The notes below the pieces were generated by a model, which searched no databases, was not told the DNA's origin, and was given only the letters and a program-made list of their open reading frames with translations. The translations under genes were made by a program, and so were the position numbers. A stretch of 9,272 nucleotides of DNA from CAZPLZ01 sp964587525 (GTDB lineage: Bacteria; Oederibacteriota; CAKKQC01): the NCBI GenBank assembly GCA_964587525.1, contig CAZPLZ010000132.1, positions 1 to 9,272 on the forward strand, given 5' to 3'. Shown here piece by piece: positions 1 to 7,811 of this stretch. Positions within the stretch are counted from its first letter, which is position 1. Every line of letters starts with the position of its first letter.

Positions 1-357
1 GCAGAAGAGGCACCCGCGGGCACAGCCGACCTGGGTGGACACGCACAGGGTCGTGCGGTGCGGCTCAGGAATGATGACCGTTTCCACCTGGCTGCCGTCG
101 GTCAGCTCGATGAGCAGCTTGGTGGTGCCATCTAAAGCTCGCCTCTCCCCGGCCACGGTGGCTTCCTGAAGCCGGTAGCGCTCCGCGAGGCGCTCCCGGA
201 ATGCTTTTTTAAGGTTGGTCATTTCTTTGAACGAGAGAGCGGTTCGCTGGTAGAGCCAGCTCTGCAACTGGCGGCCTGCGAAGCGAGGAGCTCCTTCCTG
301 AACGGCGAGGGCCTCCAGCTCCTCTGGGAGCAGGCCTTTCAACGGAAGAAGTGTCAA
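1..357 (-). CDS. rlmN: Dual-specificity 23S rRNA/tRNA adenine-C2 methyltransferase RlmN, N-terminal part (cut by window edge)
   Basis: RlmN is a cytoplasmic radical-SAM enzyme that methylates C2 of an adenosine in 23S rRNA (A2503 in E. coli) and of A37 in some tRNAs. The 119 visible residues contain the N-terminal helical domain (about 1-75), then the family stretch VETVIIPEPHRTTLCVSTQV and the radical-SAM motif CARGCLFC. Cys112, Cys116 and Cys119 are the CxxxCxxC cluster ligands, and Cys105 lies seven residues earlier, as Cys118 does before Cys125 in E. coli RlmN. The window ends on the third cluster cysteine, so the rest of the enzyme lies beyond base 1. The start is taken as TTG at 357-355. 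An in-frame TGA lies five codons upstream, the first ATG is only at residue 46, and this start gives an N-terminus that aligns with E. coli RlmN. A purine-rich run from a palindromic repeat lies just upstream. The related Cfr cannot be excluded from this fragment alone, but RlmN is far more likely. Confidence 0.93.
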   Translation of the reverse strand, partial: MTLLPLKGLLPEELEALAVQEGAPRFAGRQLQSWLYQRTALSFKEMTNLKKAFRERLAERYRLQEATVAGERRALDGTTKLLIELTDGSQVETVIIPEPHRTTLCVSTQVGCARGCLFC

Positions 358-363
358 GTCTAA

Positions 364-403
364 CCCCCCTCACCCTACCCTCTCCCCCTTAGGGGGAGAG
401 GGG
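364..403. repeat. GC-rich palindromic repeat, single copy, between the lipoprotein gene and rlmN
   Basis: The 11-base arm at 378-388 (CCCTCTCCCCC) pairs perfectly with 392-402 (GGGGGAGAGGG) around a TTA loop. It is preceded by CCCCCCTCACCCTA at 364-377. The same leader and stem recur twice at 8476-8587, so this is a dispersed family, similar in style to the REP/MITE-like hairpins of many bacterial genomes. On the minus strand it ends 6 bases before the TTG start of rlmN, and its G-rich end occupies the Shine-Dalgarno position. It has no T-tract on either side, so it does not look like a standard intrinsic terminator, although the strong hairpin could attenuate transcription into rlmN. Confidence 0.85.
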
Positions 404-446
404 ATGCTTGAAGCTAATCGGCCCCGCGACGTGGCTTTTTCAGCAT

Positions 447-1385
447 CTAATTTACGGCGCTTCCAGTCGGCTGCCAGCCTCCCCGCCCGCGGAAATCCCT
501 GAGCACAGTGCGCACGACATCATTGATGGCGTGCTGGCGTGCCCGGAACACGTTCGCGTCCGACTGGTAGAGCAGCTTGGGGCGCTCTGGGGCGGCCGCA
601 GATTGCGCCTGCGCTTGAGCCTGGGTCTGAGTCTGCACTTGCGTAGTCTGCTGCTGTTGAGTGTTCTGGATGATGATGGTGATGGGCTGCTGGCCGCTGG
701 CGGCGGCCGGCGTGCCCGCCGCTGTTCCCGGCGGCGGGGTCTGGTGCGGATCCCCCCGCCCCTTACCCCGTTTGTCTTTTCGGCTTGCAGTTTTCACGCC
801 GACGGTTTCCCACCCCTCCTTAGGGGGCGAGGCGTTCTCGCCCGGCCACGGCAGGTCCACCCAGCGGCTCACGACCCCGCGCCCCAAGGCTTTGGTGATC
901 CAGAGGAGGTTGCCGGTGGCCGCATCAATGATTTTGACCGTGGTGTTGATGTTCACGTTGGCGCTGTCCCGGTAACCCCACTTGTAGGTGTTGTGCTTGT
1001 ATGACTTTTTGATCCGCTTCGGGTTTTCCTGCCGCACATTTTCGTGGTACGCGCTGAGCGAGCCGACCATGATGAGATCGCACTTGAAGGCGTCTTTGAT
1101 CTGCCCGCGCAGCTCTGCTTCTCCATCTCCTGCTCTGGATGCTATTTTTTCGATCATGGTGGCCACCTGGGCCTGCTCAGCCACCGGTACGGCGTTCAAC
1201 CTGACCAGTCCGGTCAGCAGGTCATCCTGGATGGCCTTGCCCAGAGCGGGGTCCTGCGTCACATTTTCAAACGGGAGCACGACCAGCCGTTCCCGTTCGT
1301 AAAGATTAAAGGCGGGCGGGCGGGGCTTGACGGCGCAACCAGCAAAAGCCAGCACTGCAAGCAGGAAGCCACCAACTCTCAACAT
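447..1385 (-). CDS. CsgG/LpoB-like outer-membrane lipoprotein with a long low-complexity insert
   Basis: The 312-residue product begins with a short lipoprotein signal peptide whose lipobox LAFAGC places the lipidated Cys at residue 17. Alanine follows, which favours outer-membrane sorting in diderms. Residues 32-170 resemble the CsgG/LpoB/TolB-N type alpha-beta fold: the strand RLVVLPFENVT, a helix starting DPALGKAIQDDLL, the strand CDLIMVGSLSAY, and the paired strands VNINTTVKIIDAATGNLLW. A closing helix (about 278-299) resembles the C-terminal helix of that fold. Between them, about 178-270 is low-complexity: basic, Pro/Ala/Gly-rich, then Gln-Thr and Gln-Ala dipeptides. The ATG at 1385 gives a proper signal peptide but has no clear Shine-Dalgarno. 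The gene lies 89 bases upstream of rlmN on the same strand and may be co-transcribed with it. It is divergent from the large surface protein. It could be a CsgG-like secretion component or a regulatory or scaffold lipoprotein (LpoB, GNA1162 type); the sequence does not decide between them. Confidence 0.8.
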   Translation of the reverse strand: MLRVGGFLLAVLAFAGCAVKPRPPAFNLYERERLVVLPFENVTQDPALGKAIQDDLLTGLVRLNAVPVAEQAQVATMIEKIASRAGDGEAELRGQIKDAFKCDLIMVGSLSAYHENVRQENPKRIKKSYKHNTYKWGYRDSANVNINTTVKIIDAATGNLLWITKALGRGVVSRWVDLPWPGENASPPKEGWETVGVKTASRKDKRGKGRGDPHQTPPPGTAAGTPAAASGQQPITIIIQNTQQQQTTQVQTQTQAQAQAQSAAAPERPKLLYQSDANVFRARQHAINDVVRTVLRDFRGRGGWQPTGSAVN

Positions 1386-1422
1386 GTTCGTTAGTGTATC
1401 ACAGGCAGAATGTTTCGCTTTT

Positions 1423-1431
1423 TGCTACAAT
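1423..1431 (+). promoter_or_regulatory. Candidate extended -10 promoter for the surface-protein gene
   Basis: TGCTACAAT matches an extended -10 element (TG, one base, then TACAAT, five of six to TATAAT). It lies about 120 bases before the GTG start at 1550, in the divergent intergenic region. No convincing -35 hexamer is seen at 16-18 bases, which is tolerable for extended -10 promoters. No comparably good element was found for the opposite-strand lipoprotein gene; TGATACACT (1393-1401, minus strand) is a weak candidate. Confidence 0.4.
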
Positions 1432-1520
1432 AGTCTCGCATTGGTGAGGGGGGGCCAGGACTAGAGGTGGGGTATGACCACTACAGTGAACCTTGACCGA
1501 GCAGGGCCGGGGGTGGTTGG

Positions 1521-1553
1521 ATGAAACTTAAGAGAAAGCAGGGTGGCACGTGA
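1521..1553 (+). other. Ten-codon mini-ORF overlapping the surface-protein start
   Basis: ATG at 1521 opens a reading frame encoding MKLKRKQGGT and ending in TGA at 1551-1553. Its stop overlaps the GTG start at 1550 in a GTGA arrangement typical of translational coupling. A G-rich stretch (GGGGGTGG, 1509-1516) precedes the ATG. It may be a leader peptide or may be chance. The basic MKLKRK start also looks like the n-region of a signal peptide, so an indel separating it from the downstream frame is a further possibility. Confidence 0.25.
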
Positions 1554-4500
1554 GGGAACGGTTCTCTTTGGGGTTGCAGATGCTGTGCGGGCGTAGGGCT
1601 TTGGTTGCCGCCGGGGTGCTCGCTCTTGGGCTTGCGGTCCTTGGTTCAAAAGCTCGCGCCGATGGCGTTTGCTGTCTGTGGCCCAATCCCGTGCCTCCAT
1701 TTACCACCTACACGACGTTTTTCCCGAACTGGAAGGCTGCCCCTGCAGCCAGTTTCTTCATCTGGGAATATATGGATGACGCCGTCTGGGGGAACACGGA
1801 CATCCCCATTGTTGGCCTCACGATGCTCAACTACGGCACCGCGGTTGCAGGGACCGACATCGAAAATATGTATTTCCGGATCCTCTGCGGCAATACTGAC
1901 TCCACCCTGGTGGCTATGACCTACGCAGGGGATTGGACGATCGGCGGCTTTAGCCGTCCCGCCTGGACTTGGGCTGGCTCCATCCCCTGGGCCACAGATC
2001 CCTGCGCCGCCGCCACCAAAGGCTGCGACTGCCTGGTGGACCTTCAGGTGTACGTGGACATCGGCCCCTGCCCGACCGTTGCCGCCACGATCAAGCTGGG
2101 GCCGGGGTACCGAGAAGACCAGTTGTACAACGCTGACGGGACATTGGCCTGCACCTGGGGGGTCGACTGCCCGTTTGGTCTCACGGATTCGTGGGGGTAT
2201 GGTGCGCCGTGGTGGGAGGCCCAGTTCGATACGAAAACCATTCAGTACATCATGAAGTCTGCGGACAGGACTACGGTCGTCCCGGGCGACACGATCAGCT
2301 ACACGATCTACTACGGCACGCCGGGCACCGGCATCCTCACCGACCTCTGGGTCATCGACACCAAGCCGGGCCGGACCAAGCTTCTCCCCGGCGGCACGCC
2401 GCCACCTGCTGTTGACATTGACAGGCTGTTGTGGAGTTTCAGCGGGTCGATCGATCCTTCCAGCGGCGCCACCTCGGAGATCACCTTCTCCGTCTCGGTG
2501 AACTGGGGAAATTGCCCGCCGCCCCCGCTCATCTGTATCGAGTCGGAAAGCGGCAACAGCGATATAAATGACGACGTCAATGGGCCGGCGGTTGAAGGAG
2601 CCTTCCTGTTCAACAACGCGCACCTTTCCTGGGCTCCTCAGGGAGGCTGCGCGTCCGCTGTTTCCAACACGCATGCCACGGTGGTGAGGCGCTACATGTT
2701 CTGGAAGCTCGCCAACCAGGATATCCTGTTTGCCCCGCGCATCGGGTTTCCCGATGACGAGATTGTTTACGAACTCTTTGTGAGGAATCTCTCGAGCACA
2801 AAAACCTGGTGGGACGTCGTCCTCTGGGACACGGTGCCGGTCTACCTTGACTCCTGGCTGCCCGGCATGGGGATTTATGATCCCTGCGTGGGGTGGACCA
2901 TGACGCCCTCCGGCTGCGCGGCCGCCAACGCCGGGAAATTGCTCACGGGCGCCAAGGGCGAGACCACCCTGCTCACCTGGAAGATAGACATGCCGCCAGG
3001 CATGACCCTGACCGTGAAATGGCAGGCCAAGATGAGAACATCCGGCGTCGTCGCTGTCCCCGGGGATACGGCGATCAACGAGGCCTCTATTATGGCCCTG
3101 GGGAGGCCGGGTATCATCGGCGGCACCGGCGGTGCGAAAGATCCCCGGCTCTTTACGCATTTTGCCAAGATCATTCTCCACACCACCTTCGTCAGCTATG
3201 TGGGTTTTGCGGACAGCGACGATCAATGGTTCAGCGCCTGCAACAGCGACACGAATATGTTTTACATTTCGTTTTTCCCCCTCAACACGGCGGCGACCAT
3301 CGCGATGTGGCGGAAGTGGTGCAACCAGGGGAACGGGTTCCCGGGCGAGCCGAACGAGTTCAGAGGCGGGGCGGGGGGATGCGACCTGTTTGCGGCTAAT
3401 GGCGGGGTGAGCCCGCCGATTGACCGATTTGCAGGCACCTGCGCGATGGGTCTAACCGGCGCCTGCGGCGACTGCAAAAATAGTTGGGAATGTGGCTGCA
3501 AGGTGGCGCGGGCTCCGGCCCGGTACGTGCCGTGGGAGGTGAACACGGCCTGCGGGGGCGTCTTGCATGTGCCGCATAAGGCCAACTACCTCCACAAGAT
3601 CCTCACCAACGCGCCGACCCTCTGGGAGTTTTCCACGTGCCTGGAGGGAGACGGCGACGATGCCAACGCCTTTATCGGGACCACCGACTTAAGTTTCAGG
3701 GGCTATATCGGGTACACGACCATGCGCTGGGCTCAGGAGAAGACGGATAGTTTAAGGCGTAAAGACTCCCTGCACATCATAAACACCGACGACACCCGGC
3801 CTACCTCGGTCTTTGTCTTCGAGTGGGACATGGGCTCCGAGCAATGGAATTTTATTACCACGAGGGATATCTACGACGGCAGCCAGTGGGCCTTCGATCC
3901 GACCCCGGCCAACGGCGACTGGGCCCACTACCGGATCGTTTCCTCGGCGACCCAGTTGATCATGCACAAAGCGTATATCGGGCTTGGGATTGGGGGAGCG
4001 AACAACGATTGGGGGACGCTGGCGCCGAACCGGGAGAGCGGCGGTCTCGTCAGCATGGGGGATGGGGCCACCTTTTACCTGATCGCGTCGGCGTACAGTC
4101 AATGTAAGGATGTGGCCATCGTGGGGACTATGGGCGCCAAGGCCGAATACGATATCTGGAAGTACCTGCCGTTTGACTCGAACGCCCCGAATCCGAACGC
4201 CAGAAATATCTCCGCTGATCTGGTCGGTAGTGCCGGCCGGTGGGTCGTCAAGGCGCTGGGTCATACGGTGGATGCGGCTGTGATTCCCCCTGTCTCAGGG
4301 GGCCTCGTCAACACTCAGACATCAAATGCGCATATCTACGGCAGCGGCTTTGACCAGAGCGTGTTCGCGGGGGCAGGGGGCAAAGATGCTTTGGGGCTCT
4401 ACAAGGTGATACTCAAATCCGGCGGGCCGATCCAGACGTATTGCGGCTGCTCCATCATTGACCGGTATTCGGGCGGCGCCGTGCTGCACGCCTACGACGC

Positions 4501-5518
4501 AGCGGCGCTGGCGGAGGGATCGTTTACCGGCCAGGAGTACTGGCTGCACGGTTACGTATCGGATCACTTGTGCAGCAAGACTGAGATGGTGGAGGTGTTT
4601 AACGTCTTCACCCCCAAGGTGAACCTGGGATTCAACTTAAATACCTCTAACGGGTTCTCCGCGACCTACACGACCGACGACAGGGACCAGTGCATCGCGT
4701 TCAATGCTATCGTGCCGAAAAACAAGAACAACGTGCAGGGCATTGTGCAGCCTGGTGGCAACCCTGGCGCCGTGATCGCGCAGTACATCGAGTGCAATGA
4801 GGTCGAGAAGATGTATACCGCGCCATTTCTGGAGATGGGGGTCTTCTACGAGATCCTCGCGCCGCCCGTCGTCTTCAGCGGCCAGACTTTCTGGGTCACG
4901 GTGCAGGTCATCGAAGCCAAAGTCATCAAGACCGATTACACCGGTACGGCGACGTTCACCTCCACTGACTCCAATGCCTCGCTCCCGCTCGATTACACGT
5001 ATACCTCCACCGACGCCGGGACCAAAATTTTCTACGCCGTCACCCTCACCACGCTGGGCCTTCAGTCGATCGTGGCGACGGACACCATAGATGGCAGCAT
5101 CGCGGGCCTGACCACGGTCATGGTCGTCGCCACGGATGTCAAGCTGCTCAAGGAGCCGAAGTTCTCGGTGCAGGCGTCCGGGGATACGGTGACGTTTAGG
5201 ATCTGCTGGAGCAATTACTCCTCGGCCTCGGCGTTTACCTTTACCATCAATGATGCGATCCCCGAGGGGACCGGGTATGAGCCCAATCCGGCGAGCGACG
5301 CGTTTATGTGCGGTCCCCCCACAAATCCCGTGACGTATTCGATGGCGTATTCCACCACCGTCAGCTCGACGATTCCGCCGAAGGCTAGCTGGACCGACAT
5401 CGGCGGCGCGACGAGCGGCACCTCACCTCCGACGAACACGACCTGGCTGCGCTGGACCATAGACGTGATCGGGGTCTACACCACCGGCTGTGTCTGTTAC
5501 CGAGTGACCATCGACTAA
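1550..5518 (+). CDS. Large secreted cysteine-rich surface protein with DUF11-like and Ig-like modules
   Basis: The 1322-residue product has a Sec signal peptide (basic CGRR, a hydrophobic core at about 18-31, likely cleavage after SKARA at 37). An N-terminal module (38-225) is rich in Trp and Cys. DUF11-like beta-modules follow at about 228-375 (core VPGDTISYTIYY) and 380-515 (core PDDEIVYELFVRN). Residues 540-1100 are not recognised; ten cysteines fall within 564-697, including C-x2-C-x5-C-x-C at 639-650. An Ig-like module at about 1105-1195 carries the TGTATFTSTD and DAGTKIFYAVTL signatures common in bacterial adhesins. A third DUF11-like module (1197-1322) ends the protein. About 34 cysteines are predicted in the mature chain, suggesting many disulfides and an extracytoplasmic location. 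No LPXTG, PEP-CTERM, autotransporter barrel or C-terminal membrane helix is visible. GTG at 1550 has AGGGTGG upstream; ATG at 1580 is an alternative start that still leaves a good signal peptide. The likely role is a surface-layer, adhesin or appendage component; this is inference. Confidence 0.85.
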   Translation: MRERFSLGLQMLCGRRALVAAGVLALGLAVLGSKARADGVCCLWPNPVPPFTTYTTFFPNWKAAPAASFFIWEYMDDAVWGNTDIPIVGLTMLNYGTAVAGTDIENMYFRILCGNTDSTLVAMTYAGDWTIGGFSRPAWTWAGSIPWATDPCAAATKGCDCLVDLQVYVDIGPCPTVAATIKLGPGYREDQLYNADGTLACTWGVDCPFGLTDSWGYGAPWWEAQFDTKTIQYIMKSADRTTVVPGDTISYTIYYGTPGTGILTDLWVIDTKPGRTKLLPGGTPPPAVDIDRLLWSFSGSIDPSSGATSEITFSVSVNWGNCPPPPLICIESESGNSDINDDVNGPAVEGAFLFNNAHLSWAPQGGCASAVSNTHATVVRRYMFWKLANQDILFAPRIGFPDDEIVYELFVRNLSSTKTWWDVVLWDTVPVYLDSWLPGMGIYDPCVGWTMTPSGCAAANAGKLLTGAKGETTLLTWKIDMPPGMTLTVKWQAKMRTSGVVAVPGDTAINEASIMALGRPGIIGGTGGAKDPRLFTHFAKIILHTTFVSYVGFADSDDQWFSACNSDTNMFYISFFPLNTAATIAMWRKWCNQGNGFPGEPNEFRGGAGGCDLFAANGGVSPPIDRFAGTCAMGLTGACGDCKNSWECGCKVARAPARYVPWEVNTACGGVLHVPHKANYLHKILTNAPTLWEFSTCLEGDGDDANAFIGTTDLSFRGYIGYTTMRWAQEKTDSLRRKDSLHIINTDDTRPTSVFVFEWDMGSEQWNFITTRDIYDGSQWAFDPTPANGDWAHYRIVSSATQLIMHKAYIGLGIGGANNDWGTLAPNRESGGLVSMGDGATFYLIASAYSQCKDVAIVGTMGAKAEYDIWKYLPFDSNAPNPNARNISADLVGSAGRWVVKALGHTVDAAVIPPVSGGLVNTQTSNAHIYGSGFDQSVFAGAGGKDALGLYKVILKSGGPIQTYCGCSIIDRYSGGAVLHAYDAAALAEGSFTGQEYWLHGYVSDHLCSKTEMVEVFNVFTPKVNLGFNLNTSNGFSATYTTDDRDQCIAFNAIVPKNKNNVQGIVQPGGNPGAVIAQYIECNEVEKMYTAPFLEMGVFYEILAPPVVFSGQTFWVTVQVIEAKVIKTDYTGTATFTSTDSNASLPLDYTYTSTDAGTKIFYAVTLTTLGLQSIVATDTIDGSIAGLTTVMVVATDVKLLKEPKFSVQASGDTVTFRICWSNYSSASAFTFTINDAIPEGTGYEPNPASDAFMCGPPTNPVTYSMAYSTTVSSTIPPKASWTDIGGATSGTSPPTNTTWLRWTIDVIGVYTTGCVCYRVTID

Positions 5519-5534
5519 CGCTCCCCCCTCTCCT

Positions 5535-7805
5535 CTATTGAAACGCAAGCTTCCTGAGGTTTAGTTGCGTGTACTGATCTTCCCCTTCGGTGATCCGGAT
5601 CGTTTGGTTGAAAGCCACATCACGGAAGATTTGGGTCCGCCCCGTCCTTGGCCAGAACACTTCGAGCTGACGAATCGCCTTGGCCTTTCCCAGGCCGATG
5701 GTCTGCCGGAGCGGGTTGGCGCCAAAACTGCCGCCGCTGTTCACGTGCCTTAAGATCGAACGGGTTCTTCCATCTTCCACGATGGTGATCTTGATGCGCG
5801 CCCCGATCGCTGACCGGTTGGATTGGACCCCCACAAGCTTAATGGTGATCCAGTGATTACCGAACCCGGGGTTCTCAAAGAGGGCGTCGCCGTAGGCATC
5901 ACCCCGGTACGCCCCTCCCATCTGCTCGAAGACATCGCAATCGCCGTCGTGGTCGAGATCGGCAAAGGCGATCCCGTGCCCTTTTTGTAAATGCCCGAAC
6001 CCACCGGCCATGGTCACGTTGGCGAAACCCTTGCCCTTGAGGTTAAGAAACATGAGGTTAGGCACCAAGCTTGAGAATCTCGAGTCACCGGTGCCCAGAT
6101 AAAAATCGAGGTAGCCGTCGTTGTTGAGGTCGCCGAAGTTTGCGCCCATGGGCAGCATCGGGTACGTCAGGTGCTGCTCTTTGGCGACCTCGGTGAACCC
6201 GCCGCGGCCGTCACCGCGGTACAGGCAAGCGGTCTCAAACTTCACGGGCCAGCCCAGGTGGTGTGCGGAGAGGATGTTGACCCCGCCGGTGTAACTGCTG
6301 ACGAACAGATCCAGCGCGCCGTCGTTGTCAAAATCCCAAAACCAGACCGGAAAGCTCACCTGAGGCCGGGTGACGTGAAGCTGAGGCGCCACGTCGGTGA
6401 AGGTCCCGTCCCCGTTGTTCCGGTAGAGGCGGTTGGGTTCCCCCATATTTGAAACGTAAAGATCGGGGAACCGGTCTGCGTTGAAATCTCCCCAGACGAC
6501 GCCCTTGGTGAAACGGCGGTTTTGGACCCCGGCCTGGGCGGCGACGTCCGTGAACGTTCCGTCGCCGTTATTCCGGAAGAGCTGGCATGGGGCGGAGACG
6601 TTCGGTGAAGGCTTGCCCCTGGTATCGCCCGGCGTTTTGCCCGGCGCCTCCATCTCTTGAGCGGTGACGTCTGTTGAGGTCTCGTTCCCGATGTAGAGGT
6701 CCAGATCGCCGTCGTTATCGTAGTCTCCCCAGGCACCTGTCTGGGTGGGGTAATGGACCTCCCCCAGCCCGGCCTCGAACGTCACATCGGTGAAGGTTCC
6801 ATTCCCATTATTGCGAAGCAGTGAGTTTGGATGCCGTCCCGCCCTCCCCATCCAAGCGCCCCGGAGCACGAGGATGTCCAGGTTGCCATCGTTGTCATAG
6901 TCAGCTTGGAGGCAATTCAGTCCACCGTACAGCCCCAGCAGGCCCGCCTGCTCGGTCCGGTCAGAAAACGTGCCGTCTTGGTTGTTCCGGAAAAAACGGG
7001 TCTGCCCCGTGGTGTCATGGGTTGACGTCACGATATCCAGATACCCATCGTTGTTGAAGTCGTCCACGATGGCCCCCCCGCACAGGCTGAACGTGGCCAG
7101 GCCCAGCTTTGGGGCCACGTTCTTGAAACGAGGGAAGTCGATCTCGGATGTAAAGATCGTTGGCGACATCCTCACGTCGTTGGGGACCTCGTCAGGATAG
7201 TTCCCGAGCGTCATGTAGGCGATGTTGAGCAGCCATCTGGCCGTTCCATGCAGATACTGGTAGCGGGATGTGTTCTTAAGCACTTCCGTGAAATAGTGAA
7301 TGGCCCTTTGCGATCCTTCCCGCTGCGTGTGCAAGCCTCCGGCCTGGATCGGCATGATACAGCTCTCCGGGGTGTGGCGCAGACAGCAATTCTGGGTCTC
7401 GCCCAGTCTTAAGTACGCCAGCCCAAGCTGAAATCTCGTTAGGTTGGCTTCGGACGATGTGAGCTGGGATTTCGGCAGTAACTGATACGCCCGGGAGAGG
7501 TGGGCGATGGCGTCGCGAACCTTCCCCAAGCGAAGCTCGGCCTTTCCCGCTTGAAGATGAAGGTTCCATCTGGCGGGATCGTCCACGCTGGCCGTAAGGT
7601 TTGCCAACCGCTCCCGCAGCTGGCGGGCCTTGAAGTCGCCGAGGTAGGAATTTTCATCCGGCGTGCGTTCAGCGATCCCTTTGAGGACTTTAAGCATCTT
7701 CCGGTGGCCCGGCGCGAGCGCTGTGGCCCCCTGCTCGTGGTCCGAGGGACCTTGACATCCAGATATGAAAAGGCACGCACAGGCGAGTGTGGCCCACCGT
7801 CTCAT
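5535..7805 (-). CDS. CRTAC1-family lipoprotein: TPR-like helices, FG-GAP/VCBS propeller, ASPIC/UnbV domain
   Basis: The 756-residue product is an exported lipoprotein: after MRRWATLACACL the lipobox FISGC places the lipidated Cys at residue 17. Residues 78-200 hold TPR-like helices (for example AGKAELRLGKVRDAIAHLSR), with the CRTAC1-associated segment PESCIMPIQAGGLHTQREGS inside them. Residues 225-650 carry seven Ca-binding loops of FG-GAP/VCBS propeller type: 249-257, 302-310, 361-369, 440-448 (degenerate, DFNADRFPD), 491-499, 559-567 and 616-624. FRNNQDGTF and RNNGDGTFTD repeats lie between them. An ASPIC/UnbV domain follows at about 665-740. The start is ATG at 7805, because a perfect AGGAGG lies six bases before it and it begins the lipoprotein signal directly. 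The open frame extends to 7934, but that extension would bury the signal peptide. Such proteins are thought to be extracellular binding or scaffold proteins; no ligand can be named. It converges on the surface-protein gene with a 16-base gap. Confidence 0.93.
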   Translation of the reverse strand: MRRWATLACACLFISGCQGPSDHEQGATALAPGHRKMLKVLKGIAERTPDENSYLGDFKARQLRERLANLTASVDDPARWNLHLQAGKAELRLGKVRDAIAHLSRAYQLLPKSQLTSSEANLTRFQLGLAYLRLGETQNCCLRHTPESCIMPIQAGGLHTQREGSQRAIHYFTEVLKNTSRYQYLHGTARWLLNIAYMTLGNYPDEVPNDVRMSPTIFTSEIDFPRFKNVAPKLGLATFSLCGGAIVDDFNNDGYLDIVTSTHDTTGQTRFFRNNQDGTFSDRTEQAGLLGLYGGLNCLQADYDNDGNLDILVLRGAWMGRAGRHPNSLLRNNGNGTFTDVTFEAGLGEVHYPTQTGAWGDYDNDGDLDLYIGNETSTDVTAQEMEAPGKTPGDTRGKPSPNVSAPCQLFRNNGDGTFTDVAAQAGVQNRRFTKGVVWGDFNADRFPDLYVSNMGEPNRLYRNNGDGTFTDVAPQLHVTRPQVSFPVWFWDFDNDGALDLFVSSYTGGVNILSAHHLGWPVKFETACLYRGDGRGGFTEVAKEQHLTYPMLPMGANFGDLNNDGYLDFYLGTGDSRFSSLVPNLMFLNLKGKGFANVTMAGGFGHLQKGHGIAFADLDHDGDCDVFEQMGGAYRGDAYGDALFENPGFGNHWITIKLVGVQSNRSAIGARIKITIVEDGRTRSILRHVNSGGSFGANPLRQTIGLGKAKAIRQLEVFWPRTGRTQIFRDVAFNQTIRITEGEDQYTQLNLRKLAFQ

Positions 7806-7811
7806 GAAACG

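Noticed and set aside
408..1004. Plus-strand open frame of 198 codons over the lipoprotein gene
   Set aside because: It is a shadow of the minus-strand lipoprotein. Its translation is arginine and leucine-rich low complexity with no recognisable feature.
1646..3226. A 526-codon open frame on the minus strand opposite the surface-protein gene
   Set aside because: It lies wholly inside a better gene. Its translation is rich in Arg, Gly and Pro with no domain, signal peptide or membrane segment, as expected for an antisense shadow in GC-rich DNA.
5519..5534. Pyrimidine-rich gap between the two converging genes, considered as a terminator
   Set aside because: It contains no inverted repeat. It is only 16 bases of C/T-rich sequence, so no intrinsic terminator can be claimed.
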